NCBI GenBank assembly: GCA_938048735.1
Contig: CALIUM010000010.1
Location: forward strand, 1-50,425
Origin: an uncultured archaeon
GTDB taxonomy: Archaea; Thermoproteota; Bathyarchaeia; TCS64
Direction of reading: 5' to 3'
DNA length: 50,425 nucleotides
Part shown: positions 1-8,288 of the stretch, in pieces
Position numbering within the stretch: the first letter of the stretch is position 1
Layout of the letters: every line of letters begins with the position of its first letter
Program-made: the position numbers and the translations under genes
Notes under the pieces: model-generated
Database searches by the model: none
The model's input: the letters and a program-made list of their open reading frames with translations, nothing else
What the model was told of the DNA's origin: nothing

Positions 1-1
1 G

Positions 2-697
2 GCTAAGACATACCAAGATGTCCTTGAGGCGGTGAAGGGTGGTAAGATAGCCGCAGTTCTCTCCATAGAGGGGGCTGATGTGATAGAGGGGAGCCTTGGG
101 ATTCTTAGGTGCTTCTACCGCCTCGGTGTGAGGATGGTCGGCCTCGTCCACTCCCTGAGGAACCCCCTAGCCGATGGGATATCCGACTCTAGAACCAGGG
201 GAGGCCTATCTGAGCTTGGTGTGGAGGTGGTGGAAGAGCTGGAGAGACTCGGCGTCATCATAGACGTCTCTCACCTAAGCGAGGCAGGTTTCTGGGATCT
301 TATCGAGATCTCCAGGAGGCCCATAGTTGCCTCTCACCCCAACTGTAGAGCCCTATGCGACCATCCGAGGAACCTCACAGATGATCAGATTAAGGCCCTG
401 GCTGATAGGGGTGGGGTGGTAGGGCTGAGCTTCGTCCCCCAGTTCATCCATGAGCGGAGCCCATCTGTCCAGAGGCTGGTGGATCACATAGACCACATAG
501 TGGACCTTGTGGGTCCGAGATATGTGGGTCTTGGCTCGGACTTCGATGGGATGCCTAAAACCCCGGAGGGGCTGGAGGATGCATCTAAGATGCCGAATAT
601 CACGAGGGAGCTGATCCGCAGAGGGTATCCCGAAGATGAGATCCGGATGATCCTCGGAGAGAACCACTTAAGGGTCTTCAGGGAGGTGGTGGGCTGA
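2..697 (+). CDS. Membrane dipeptidase (peptidase M19 family), 5' end cut off
   Basis: C-terminal part of a zinc-dependent dipeptidase of the renal dipeptidase family, which cleaves dipeptides. The frame is open to the window edge, so the true start lies outside; a GTG at 32 is internal to the family fold. Visible family features are the early IEGAD segment (metal-ligand Glu), the DVSHLSE segment with its His, the SHPNCRAL segment (His) and a late GLGSDFDG motif carrying the conserved Asp. The C-terminal ILGENHLRVF segment is typical of family ends. It is followed 39 nt later by a broken M20 peptidase in the same direction, which suggests a peptide or amino-acid catabolic neighbourhood. The family call is firm; the exact substrate is unknown. 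Confidence 0.9.
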   Translation, partial: AKTYQDVLEAVKGGKIAAVLSIEGADVIEGSLGILRCFYRLGVRMVGLVHSLRNPLADGISDSRTRGGLSELGVEVVEELERLGVIIDVSHLSEAGFWDLIEISRRPIVASHPNCRALCDHPRNLTDDQIKALADRGGVVGLSFVPQFIHERSPSVQRLVDHIDHIVDLVGPRYVGLGSDFDGMPKTPEGLEDASKMPNITRELIRRGYPEDEIRMILGENHLRVFREVVG

Positions 698-736
698 AGT
701 GAGGGCTAAGTTCTCTGCCCCGGCGAGATAGGCTGG

Positions 737-2014
737 TTGAGAGGGGAGGTTCAAAGATATATCGACGAGCACGCAGATGAGATGGTCCAATTTCTCCAGA
801 GGATGATCAGGGCTAGGAGCGTGAATCGAAGCCTCTCAAGCGGATTCTGGCTGGGAACGGAGGCTAATGTAGCTGAGATCATCATACCAGAACTCAAATC
901 CATCGGTTTCGAGGTTAAGGTCTTCGAATTGGAGGAGGGAAGACCCAACATAGTAGCGAGGCTACGGGGGAAGAGGGGGAAGCCCAGGCTCCTCATAAAC
1001 TCGCATCTAGATACAGTTCCCGTCGACGACACAGACCTGCCCAGGTGGAGGTTCAACCCCTTCTCCGCGGAGCTGGCTGAGGGCCATATATGGGGGAGGG
1101 GAGCCTGCGACCATAAATCCATGGGAGCCGCCATCATCTGGGCTGCTAGGGCTCTCAAGGCCTCAGCCATAGAGCTGGAAGGGGGACCTGATCGTAGTCC
1201 AGGACTCGGATGAGGAGGCAGGCGGCTTCAAAGGCTTCAACTACCTGGTTGATAAGCATAGGGAAGAGGTTGAGGCGGACTTCGCCATATACGCGGTCAA
1301 CACCCAAGTAACAGATGAGAATAGGGAGAACTTTCCATCCTTCAGTTCTGACAACATATGGATAAGGACAATGGCGACTAAGACATTCAAGATAATGATC
1401 TGGGAGGACCCCCACACCAGGAGAACCTGATCAACCCAAGGATTGCTGATCAACTAAGCAGGTTATGTATAAAATTCATCCAAAGGCTTTGGGAACTAGC
1501 TAACAGGATGGCTTCCAACCGCGATCCACTATTAGATCACGATATCCTGACGCTGAACGGTGTAGAGTTCCATAGAAGAAAGGCTTGGAGCACAATCCCC
1601 AGTAGATGCGAGATCACCGTTACATGTAGATACTCTCCTGAACATATAGATCCATCAGAGGAGATCTCGAGAATGGTCGAGGAGTTCAGAGGTTCTGAGG
1701 ATGTGAGAGTCGAGGTGGAGGTGATCGCATATAGGCCCGGCATGTCCATGCCAACAGATTCCGAGGTTGTTCAGGCGATTAGGAGGGCCGCCCTAGAGGT
1801 GAGGGGGTTAGAGCCCACGGTAACGGGGACACCTGTCGGTATATCTTGGGGATTCACAAACCTGGTCAACAGCTTAGGAATCCCAACCGCCTGCTTCGGC
1901 TACGGCTGCGTTGACCGACACCATAGCATAAACGAGAGGATGTCAATAGGGGATCTAAAGGATACGGCTAAGGTCTTCGCCCTCGTCTACATCGACCTCC
2001 TGAAGGCTTCATAA
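737..2014 (+). pseudogene. M20 family metallopeptidase (ArgE/DapE type), broken by two frameshifts
   Basis: The coding sequence runs in three pieces. Piece one (737 to about 1177) has SHLDTVPVDD and GRGACDHKSMG, which supply the first metal ligands. Piece two, in another frame from about 1176 to 1429, continues KGDLIVVQDSDEEAGG with the catalytic Glu pair. Piece three, from about 1420 and in the first frame again, runs ENLINPRIADQLSRL and ends with HHSINERMSIGDL, which carries the late His. Each break is fixed by one base: an extra G near 1178 and a missing G near 1418. Joined, the product is about 425 residues, normal for the family, and all metal ligands are kept. It is either a very young pseudogene or an intact gene with sequencing indels. 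The substrate cannot be told. Confidence 0.8.
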
Positions 2015-2093
2015 AAAACGAAGAAGATACCTAGAGCAAGCTTTAATATTGAATGTGGCTGATGAGCAAGATAAACAAATGGAGTAACCAAGG

Positions 2094-2798
2094 ATGAAGA
2101 TCGATGAGGATAAATGTGTTAGATGTAGACAGTGCATGGTCTACTGCCCCGTTGGGGCCATCAAGGAGGATGAGGACACCGTATATATAGACCAAGATCT
2201 CTGCGTGGAGTGCGGCGTCTGCCTTAGGAGCGGGGCATGCCGAGTTGGGGCCATATACCAGCCCCAGCTGGGCTGGCCTAGGATCCTCAGGGCCCAGTTC
2301 AGCGATCCGCTGGTTCCCCACCCATCTACGGGCATCATGGGGCGTGGCACTTCAGAGATGAAGACAAACGATGTGACTGGAAGGTTCAGGGAGGGGGAGG
2401 TGGGCTTCGCCGTGGAGATGGGCAGACCAGGAGTCTCAACAAGCTTCGCTGAAGTCGAGAAGGTCACAAAGGCCCTGGCTGGGAGGGTTGAGTTCGAGCC
2501 GCTGAACCCGGTCACATCCCTCATAGACCCTGAGACAGGCAGGCTAAGGGATCCAGATGTCAGGAGGGAGAGGGTTCTCTCAGCCATAATAGAGTTCAAG
2601 ACGTCTGAGGATAGGGGGCTGGAGATCCTTAGGCTCCTAAAGGAGGTCTCAGAGGGGCTGGAGACGGTCTTCAGCCTCTGTGTGATAAGCCGCTGTAGGG
2701 ATTTCGAGATCCCGTTCAGGGAGAGGATGGTTACGGCTGGATTCCAGCCTAGGATAAACGGGAAGACCAACGTAGGGTTGGGGAGGCCCCTAGCATGA
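2094..2798 (+). CDS. Dicluster ferredoxin-like protein with unknown C-terminal domain (pair 1, subunit A)
   Basis: A 234-residue protein. Residues about 1-60 hold two [4Fe-4S] motifs, CVRCRQCMVYCP and CVECGVCLRSGAC; the second has four residues before its last Cys and lacks the usual Pro, unlike its paralogue at 3548. After a linker comes a region shared with the paralogue, GRGTSEMKTNDVT and VEMGRPGVST (about 82-120), then a predicted alpha/beta region around SAIIEFKTSED. It ends in GLGRPLA. I do not recognise the C-terminal domain. The stop overlaps the next start (ATGA), so the two proteins are probably made together and form a complex. Electron transfer to or from the partner is inference from the clusters only. 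Confidence 0.85.
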   Translation: MKIDEDKCVRCRQCMVYCPVGAIKEDEDTVYIDQDLCVECGVCLRSGACRVGAIYQPQLGWPRILRAQFSDPLVPHPSTGIMGRGTSEMKTNDVTGRFREGEVGFAVEMGRPGVSTSFAEVEKVTKALAGRVEFEPLNPVTSLIDPETGRLRDPDVRRERVLSAIIEFKTSEDRGLEILRLLKEVSEGLETVFSLCVISRCRDFEIPFRERMVTAGFQPRINGKTNVGLGRPLA

Positions 2799-3511
2799 CC
2801 CATACCAACCATAGAAGGGGTTCTAGGGAGTCCCTAACAAAGGATTTTGTGATTCTATCCATGATAGAGCCCACATCGGAGGCCCAGAGAACGTATAGGG
2901 GCCCCCTAGAGGGGAGGGTCAAGAGGTTTCTAGAGATATGCGGAGGACATGGACCCGTGGCCATCACAGCTAGGGCTGGGGGGAGGAGGCTGAGATATCT
3001 CAAAGGCTGGACTCGGGAGATGGATAGCGGAATCCACCAAGCCTCAACCCTTGAGGAGGTGATAGGATGTGAGGAGATCGAGGGAGGAGTGGGCCACGCG
3101 GTCTACACCGATAGGGAGGCAGTGGTAGAGGTTCTTAGGAAGCTCAGAGAGGAGGATCTCGGGCTCAGCATAGTTGTAAGCGGAGTTTTTGAGGAGGTCT
3201 TTGAGGCCTGCAGGAGGGCTGGCCTCAAGCCTCATACAGTGAACATGAGCCTTGGGACATGGGGGAGGATGGAGCTGCTCCCGGATGAGCCGATCCTCGA
3301 GCTCTGCACGATGTGCGGCCATGCGATGATATCTAGGAGGCTGGCGGAGAAGATGATAGAGAGGGTTGGCTCTGGGGCCCTAACCCCTGAGGCTGCAGCC
3401 GTCGAGCTCGGGAAGCAGTGCACATGCAACATATTCAACACGGTTAGAGCGGCAGAGATCATAAAGAGGACAGTGGCTGAGAGGAAGAGGCTGAAAATGA
3501 TAAATACATGA
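2795..3511 (+). CDS. Uncharacterised partner protein with CxMCGH and QCTC motifs (pair 1, subunit B)
   Basis: A 238-residue soluble protein with no family I can name. It starts MTHTNHRRGSRESL, and its paralogue at 4292 starts MTHTLYREGSAESL. The C-terminal third is best conserved between the two: CTMCGHAMISRRL near residue 170, then QCTCNIFNTVRAAEI near 208. The three Cys and one His shared by both copies could bind a metal or cluster. The middle has a predicted alpha/beta region (REAVVEVLRKLREEDLGLSIVVSG). The start is fixed by the 4-nt overlap with the ferredoxin-like gene upstream. The function is unknown; the tight pairing implies a two-subunit iron-sulfur protein. Confidence 0.8.
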   Translation: MTHTNHRRGSRESLTKDFVILSMIEPTSEAQRTYRGPLEGRVKRFLEICGGHGPVAITARAGGRRLRYLKGWTREMDSGIHQASTLEEVIGCEEIEGGVGHAVYTDREAVVEVLRKLREEDLGLSIVVSGVFEEVFEACRRAGLKPHTVNMSLGTWGRMELLPDEPILELCTMCGHAMISRRLAEKMIERVGSGALTPEAAAVELGKQCTCNIFNTVRAAEIIKRTVAERKRLKMINT

Positions 3512-3547
3512 AAGAGATCAGATGGTTCCAAATTAGGAGGCCTTCCA

Positions 3548-4279
3548 ATGGTGTATGTGGTTAGGGAGCTATGCGTTGCCTGTGGAAAGTGCGCTCTCTA
3601 CTGCCCAGTGGAGGCCATAACCGTCGGAGAATACGCCTTCGTAGACCAGGAGAGATGCGTAGAGTGCGGGACCTGTATTAGGGCTGAATGCCCCGTGGAC
3701 GCCTTGAGGCAGCCGGACCTGAAGCCTCCCAGGCTTCTTAGGAAGCTATTCAGCGACCCCCTCGCCACCTTCAGGGAGACCGAGGTTCCAGGGAGGGGGA
3801 CGGAGGAGATGAAGACCAATGACGTCACCAACAACGTGAAGGTGGGGGAGGCTGGATGGGGAGTTGAGATGGGGAGGCCAGGGGTCTCAACAAAGTTCAC
3901 GGATGTGGAGAAGGTCACCATGGCCCTCGCAAGGCAGGGGGTCGAGTTCCTAGACCTGAACCCAGTCACCATGCTGATAGATAAGAAGACGGGCATGTTC
4001 ACAGAGAAGAACCCCTGGGGAATATCCCCAGGCGAGATAAGGGCTTTGAGGTCTCTCTCAGCCATAATAGAGTTCAAGACCCCAAAGGAGAAGGTTCCTG
4101 AGATAATCAAAACCCTGATGGAGGTCTCGAAGGAGGTGGAAACCGTCTTCTCGGTGGGTCTCATCTCGAGGTGGAAGGATGGAGAGCCTGAACTCCTGCC
4201 ACTCGTGAGGGGGATCCCGGGGATAAGGGTCTACCCCAACGGGAAGCATAACATGGGCTTGGGCCGCCCAGGATCATAG
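3548..4279 (+). CDS. Dicluster ferredoxin-like protein with unknown C-terminal domain (pair 2, subunit A)
   Basis: A 243-residue paralogue of the protein at 2094. It has two standard [4Fe-4S] motifs, CVACGKCALYCP and CVECGTCIRAECP, in residues 1-60. The shared signature follows: GRGTEEMKTNDVT and VEMGRPGVSTKF, then PVTMLIDKKTG, LSAIIEFKTPKEKV and a GLGRPGS tail. A good ribosome binding site, GGAGG at 3536-3540, sits 7 nt before the ATG. It lies 36 nt after the first pair and 12 nt before its own partner, so all four genes probably form one operon. The ferredoxin part is certain from the Cys pattern; the role of the C-terminal domain is unknown. Confidence 0.87.
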   Translation: MVYVVRELCVACGKCALYCPVEAITVGEYAFVDQERCVECGTCIRAECPVDALRQPDLKPPRLLRKLFSDPLATFRETEVPGRGTEEMKTNDVTNNVKVGEAGWGVEMGRPGVSTKFTDVEKVTMALARQGVEFLDLNPVTMLIDKKTGMFTEKNPWGISPGEIRALRSLSAIIEFKTPKEKVPEIIKTLMEVSKEVETVFSVGLISRWKDGEPELLPLVRGIPGIRVYPNGKHNMGLGRPGS

Positions 4280-4291
4280 GGGGATGAGGAG

Positions 4292-4924
4292 ATGACCCAC
4301 ACCCTATACAGGGAGGGGAGCGCCGAGTCTCTGAAGAACGACTACCTCTTCGTGATCACCGGGGCGAAGGGCTTCAACAAGAGGGGATGCGCCCCAAAGC
4401 TTAGGGAGATGATGAGGATCCTCTCTAGGTTCGAGCCTGTCAACATGGGGAGCATGGAGGTAGGAAACCTGGCAAGGGGGATGCCATTAAAGGAGATCAT
4501 CAACAATGTCACGGACGCAGCCATCGTACAAGCGGTGTTCGACGACAAGGAGAGGGTGATAGAGGCCCTGAGGGCCTTGAAGGAGGCCGACCTAGGGATA
4601 TCCGTGACCATAAGCGGCCTGACGGAGGAGGTCAAAGACATCATGAGGAAGGCGGGGGTTGGTGAATACCCCCACACCTCGAACCTTGCTCTGGGATTCA
4701 TGGGCAGAACGGAAAAAGTTGCACCGGACGATGTCAGGCTCATAACGACCATGTGCGGCCACCACATGATATCCAGAAGAATAGTTGAGCACCTTCTCGG
4801 GAAGGCGAGGGAGGGGAGGATCACCCCTATGGAGGCAGCCATAAGGCTGAGCAGACAGTGCACATGCGGAGCCTTCAACACCATAAGAGCAGCCCAGATA
4901 ATCGAGGAGCTATCGAAGAAGTAG
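4292..4924 (+). CDS. Uncharacterised partner protein with MCGH and QCTC motifs (pair 2, subunit B)
   Basis: A 210-residue paralogue of the protein at 2795. It shares the MTHT start with a following GS.ESL motif, the helix-rich middle (ALRALKEADLGISVTISG), the MCGHHMISRRI motif near residue 153 and QCTCGAFNTIRAAQI near 192. The first Cys of CTMCGH in the other copy is Thr here, so only Cys-Gly-His and Cys-Thr-Cys are shared. GAGGAG directly before the ATG acts as a ribosome binding site. It is the last gene of the four-gene run and is followed by a T-rich stretch near 4967. I do not recognise the family. The conserved Cys/His set suggests a metal site completed by or next to the ferredoxin-like partner. 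Confidence 0.8.
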   Translation: MTHTLYREGSAESLKNDYLFVITGAKGFNKRGCAPKLREMMRILSRFEPVNMGSMEVGNLARGMPLKEIINNVTDAAIVQAVFDDKERVIEALRALKEADLGISVTISGLTEEVKDIMRKAGVGEYPHTSNLALGFMGRTEKVAPDDVRLITTMCGHHMISRRIVEHLLGKAREGRITPMEAAIRLSRQCTCGAFNTIRAAQIIEELSKK

Positions 4925-4964
4925 GAGAGAACTAAAGGATAAGAAGCTACAAGCTATCTGCTCC

Positions 4965-4984
4965 CTATTTCTTTAAATTTTTGC
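4965..4984 (+). terminator. T-rich likely transcription end after the iron-sulfur operon
   Basis: A run of T-rich sequence lies 40-60 nt after the last stop of the four-gene operon. Archaeal RNA polymerase ends transcription at such T tracts without a hairpin. No other feature is visible in 4925-5214. Confidence 0.35.
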
Positions 4985-5214
4985 CCCAGCCTTTCTGTAC
5001 ACCTCTCAATAATCAAAATGAGAGCAGATTCCAACAGATCCGAGTAGACTTATTCCAGCTTTACAGGGCCTAGATCAGATAGTTCGGACCCGCTGAACGA
5101 CTTACTCATATGAAACTTCTTAATTCAAATTGATCCATATTCTTATCCTTATTCATTCACAAAATGTTCTAGATAAATATGATGTTGAAATAAAGATGGT
5201 TTGGAGTTGATTAC

Positions 5215-5964
5215 TCACCTTGTTTTAGCCTCGTTCACAGCGAAGGGTATCCAGTATTTTTCTTTGGTTGAGACGCGAATATCTAGTGAAAAAGATAGGG
5301 GAAGAACTGTGAACTTTCCATTTTGCCATGTGACTCCTGGTAAGCTTTGACCCCCTGGAAACCTGATCTTCTCCGTAAAACTGATCGTATACCATCCCCT
5401 CTCCTTTAGGGGAATACTGTAGGAAACAGAGATACGGTCTGGATCTATTTTTGATGCATTAACTTTCTCGGACCAGAGGATCGGTGCATAGCGGACCGCC
5501 GGATTCTTCTCATCGATCTCCGTCGCATAATCTGGATGGGTGGCGTCGCCCTTCTGAATGGTTAAAGGTATGAAAAGCCCGGGCTGAGTCACAACCCGTA
5601 AAACAAGCTCCAAGGTCGAGTTATCCTCGAACACATATATGACTGTCTTCAATTGGCCCACGTCCACCGGTGGATACCCCACCTGAGCCCTATAATAGCT
5701 AAGTGTGAGCATTTTTCTTAAAGAGCAGCCTACACTGAATATCTTTTCATCGAAGTAGTTTTTGAACATTCGGTTTTCTTCCTCAAGGATTTTAACGATA
5801 TCAAATAAACGATCGTTTTCAACTTTAACATTATTAAGTTCCAGATGCATATTTCTCAGCTCGACATATTGAGCCACGTTAAAGATAAAAGATCCTATAA
5901 TAAGAGGAAGTAGAAGATATATAGCCTTTATATCTACCCCCTTCATTATCTTCCCCCTCGACAT
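5215..5964 (-). CDS. Membrane-anchored protein of unknown function
   Basis: A 249-residue protein with one N-terminal membrane segment (about residues 13-32, IYLLLPLIIGSFIFNVA). A heptad-like charged coiled coil follows (about 33-70), then a beta-rich region, probably outside the cell. No catalytic motif is seen. It is downstream of, and co-directional with, another small exported protein (5991-6347) with 26 nt between them, so the two are probably one transcript. The beta-rich domain with alternating polar and nonpolar strands suggests a surface or cell-envelope component. Base composition is more AT-rich than its neighbours. I do not recognise a family. Confidence 0.6.
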   Translation of the reverse strand: MSRGKIMKGVDIKAIYLLLPLIIGSFIFNVAQYVELRNMHLELNNVKVENDRLFDIVKILEEENRMFKNYFDEKIFSVGCSLRKMLTLSYYRAQVGYPPVDVGQLKTVIYVFEDNSTLELVLRVVTQPGLFIPLTIQKGDATHPDYATEIDEKNPAVRYAPILWSEKVNASKIDPDRISVSYSIPLKERGWYTISFTEKIRFPGGQSLPGVTWQNGKFTVLPLSFSLDIRVSTKEKYWIPFAVNEAKTR

Positions 5965-5990
5965 AGAGAAAATGTATTGTTACATTGCTT

Positions 5991-6347
5991 TTATGGATAA
6001 TGCCACTCTACATATCCCCAGTATTCGCAACCAACGTCGTAATAGAAGACCTTCACCAGGAACGGTGTGTTCGAGGCGGGTAGAGAGACCCAGCCCGAGT
6101 TCTGCCCCTCACCCAATATGCCCTCCCAATAAGGTAAAAGCCATGGTGCCTCATAGCGCGCTATCTGAACCCGTACATGTGCGTTATCAGGAATCAAGTC
6201 TGTGATCCAAACTCGTGCTGCAGATCCTTGATATGGCCCAAATTCATCCCAAGGATTTAATTCATCTAAAAACTCATGGAAGTAGTCCACATCCAAAATG
6301 TATATACTCGCTAATACAATGCTAGTCGAAGAGATTAGGAGAATCAT
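5991..6347 (-). CDS. Small exported protein of unknown function
   Basis: A 118-residue protein with a short hydrophobic N-terminus (MILLISSTSIVLASIYIL) that looks like a signal peptide or anchor. An aromatic-rich, beta-type domain follows, with many Trp and Tyr and a closing YWGYVEWHYP. The start is supported by a TATA box at 6375-6382, about 30 nt upstream, which implies a leaderless transcript. It probably forms an operon with the anchored protein at 5215-5964. No family is recognised; a role at the cell surface is inferred only from the signal segment. Confidence 0.55.
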   Translation of the reverse strand: MILLISSTSIVLASIYILDVDYFHEFLDELNPWDEFGPYQGSAARVWITDLIPDNAHVRVQIARYEAPWLLPYWEGILGEGQNSGWVSLPASNTPFLVKVFYYDVGCEYWGYVEWHYP

Positions 6348-6374
6348 AGAAATAAGTATAATTAGCTCATCATT

Positions 6375-6382
6375 TTTTTATA
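6375..6382 (-). promoter_or_regulatory. TATA box for the exported-protein operon
   Basis: TATAAAAA on the minus strand, centred about 31 nt before the ATG at 6347. This is the archaeal spacing for transcription that starts at or just before the start codon. Confidence 0.55.
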
Positions 6383-6439
6383 CTTTCCAATCTATCACCC
6401 TCTAAAATAAGAGATGTTCTGTTCAAGATAAATTTTGCT

Positions 6440-7195
6440 TCATTGCCTATGAACCCCTTTATGGAGCCTGCTTTCAACCTCCCCGGCGAGCTTCCCGACA
6501 TCCTCCATGAATCTCGTTCTCATAACTCTGTCCACATGCCCAAGGGCATCGTCGAGTTCTGGGTCGTAACCTATGGCCCCAAGGTATGCCACCTCCAGCT
6601 CCTCGAGGCGTCTCTTGACCTCACTGGTTGGCTTTGTCGCCATGTTCTCTACCACTCCCAATATAGGGGCCTTGAGCTCGAGGAGGAGGAATAGGAGCTT
6701 CCCAACGGTCTCTAGGGCGAGGGGGGACGGCGTCGAGACCAGGAGGAAGAAGGACCTGCCCATCAGCCTTATTATGTCGAGGACCTCGTCCCCGATGCCT
6801 GGGGGCATGTCGACGATCAGGTAGTCGAGGTCCTCCCACCTTGTAATGGCTAGGAGTTCGATTATGGCGTTTGAGATATCCACGCCCCTGAGGGGGATAA
6901 GCTCCTCTGGGGAGAAGAGGACTATGGAGATGTAGCTCAGGCCGTGAACCCTAGGTGGTATGATCCCCTTATCCTCTATAGGTTGAAGGCCGTCGACTCC
7001 TAGGATTAGGTGTGTTGAGGGGCTGGTTAGGTCTAGGTCTAGGAGGCCTACCCTACGGCCCATCCCCCTGAGGGCTAAGGCGAGGGCTGATGATATTACG
7101 CTCTTCCCGACCCCTCCCTTCCCGCTCGCGATTGCGAGGATCTTATCGACCTTGGAGAGGCGGCGGCCTATAACCTCTAGCCGGGGGTCAACCAG
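6440..7195 (-). CDS. MinD/Mrp-type P-loop ATPase, probable archaeal HypB (nickel insertion ATPase)
   Basis: A deviant-Walker ATPase: SGKGGVGKS at about residues 24-32, then LLDLDLTSPS, then DMPPGIGDE as Walker B. It lies directly downstream of hypA. In Thermococcus the hypA neighbour is a Mrp/MinD-type ATPase that replaces the classical HypB and helps HypA deliver Ni to [NiFe] hydrogenase; the context here matches. The first ATG, at 7063, falls after the P-loop and cannot be the true start. The open frame extends upstream through the P-loop to a stop inside hypA with no ATG, GTG or TTG. The best start is CTG at 7195 (LVDPRLEVIG), overlapping the hypA stop. A one-base sequencing error is the alternative. 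No hydrogenase genes are in the window. Confidence 0.82.
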   Translation of the reverse strand: MVDPRLEVIGRRLSKVDKILAIASGKGGVGKSVISSALALALRGMGRRVGLLDLDLTSPSTHLILGVDGLQPIEDKGIIPPRVHGLSYISIVLFSPEELIPLRGVDISNAIIELLAITRWEDLDYLIVDMPPGIGDEVLDIIRLMGRSFFLLVSTPSPLALETVGKLLFLLLELKAPILGVVENMATKPTSEVKRRLEELEVAYLGAIGYDPELDDALGHVDRVMRTRFMEDVGKLAGEVESRLHKGVHRQ

Positions 7196-7595
7196 CCATC
7201 CTCACCCCCCTCACAGATGCCAGCCAGATGCCCCTCCCCTCTGTCACCTCGAAGTCTGGGCTCCCACAGTTGGGACATTCGATGAACGCGTGGGCAATCT
7301 CGGGCAGGAAGTGGACCGCCTCCGCCTCATCGTTATCTAGGGCCTCCCTTTTGAAATTCCACTCCTCGCCGCAGACCCTGCACCTCATCCTCGCCGGAAT
7401 AGGGTCTATTCTGAACCTGGTCTTCATCATATTCGGGGTCCTCTGCTGCTCGAGGGCGAAGAGGAGAGCTTCTCTATCTACCTGTTGGAGCTCCCCAACC
7501 ATAACGACGATCTCGGTGATCTCCTCTAACCCCTCCTCGGCGGCCACCCTTGATGCGGTGGAGATAACCCCCTCAGCGAGAGCCCACTCATGCAT
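7188..7595 (-). CDS. hypA: Hydrogenase maturation nickel chaperone HypA
   Basis: A 135-residue HypA. The N-terminus MHEWALAEG carries the Ni-binding His2 and Glu3. The zinc site is CRVC (about residue 71) and CPNC (about 109), separated by the long insert seen in archaeal HypA. Its role is to bind Ni and pass it to the hydrogenase large subunit with a partner ATPase. The last codons (MAG, stop) overlap the start of the MinD-type ATPase, so both are made from one mRNA. A TATA-like CCTATATTT (plus-strand reading) at 7621-7629 lies about 31 nt before the ATG. Confidence 0.95.
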   Translation of the reverse strand: MHEWALAEGVISTASRVAAEEGLEEITEIVVMVGELQQVDREALLFALEQQRTPNMMKTRFRIDPIPARMRCRVCGEEWNFKREALDNDEAEAVHFLPEIAHAFIECPNCGSPDFEVTEGRGIWLASVRGVRMAG

Positions 7596-7779
7596 ATTGA
7601 TATCTCAGAGTCAACCTGAACCTATATTTCCTTTGTGCCTCAAATCCCGGTGCTGTAACCTTAAGCCTTCCACATCCCCTCCTCTACCGAGGCTTATACT
7701 AAGAGGCTCCGGTCCGAGGCTCCGCATGGAGCCTATCCTAGGCTTATGTGATGCCTCACTTGGTTATTATTAGCCCCTC

Positions 7780-8169
7780 TAGACTTCCATGTCGATACCG
7801 CTAAATGCAAATATTGCTAGACCCCAGAGCCATATGGCTTCGTAAGGCGAAGCATCATATCCCTAGCCTTTCTAAGGCGAAGCAATCCTCGCCTTCAAGT
7901 ATAGGGACTAGCGAGCATCGATGACGGCGGCAATAGGCCTTCCGTAAGAAGGAGGGGCTGCCCCCATGTAGCATCTTCAGCCGTCATCTTAACCCAAATT
8001 CCTCCTCATTTTGGAAGTCAAAGCTTCGATTCCTCTTAAACCTTGGATGCTTAGACATAGGGTTGGCGACTTTCGCCTCCTCGAACCAAGAAGGCCTTCC
8101 TGGCTTTGTCCTAAGGGCTTCCCTAGGAGGGATCTCAAACCTCATCGATCTTATCTCTTTAATTCTCAT
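7780..8169 (-). pseudogene. Decayed N-terminal part of an L-rhamnonate dehydratase-like enolase-superfamily gene
   Basis: Read on the minus strand from ATG 8169, the sequence gives MRIKEIRSMRFEIPPRE, then RPSWFEEAKVANPMSKHPRF, a segment typical of rhamnonate and related sugar-acid dehydratases. It stops at 7984. Other frames then continue the family order: MTAEDATWG near 7990-7962, GRPIAAVID near 7946-7918, ILEGEDCFALERL near 7900-7860, RDMMLRLTKPYGSG near 7868-7825, and LAIFAFSGIDME near 7820-7780. At least four shifts and several stops break it, and the catalytic C-terminal barrel is missing. This is a true relic, not one sequencing error. It suggests past ability to use sugar acids. Confidence 0.75.
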
Positions 8170-8288
8170 CATATTCCCTTCATAATCGACAATAGATATT
8201 GTCAAGAACTTTGAATAAGGCTTTTATCTCTCCTTCACTGGATTCTATAAAAAGCTAAGGATTTTAAGCAATTCCCTACATATTTTTA

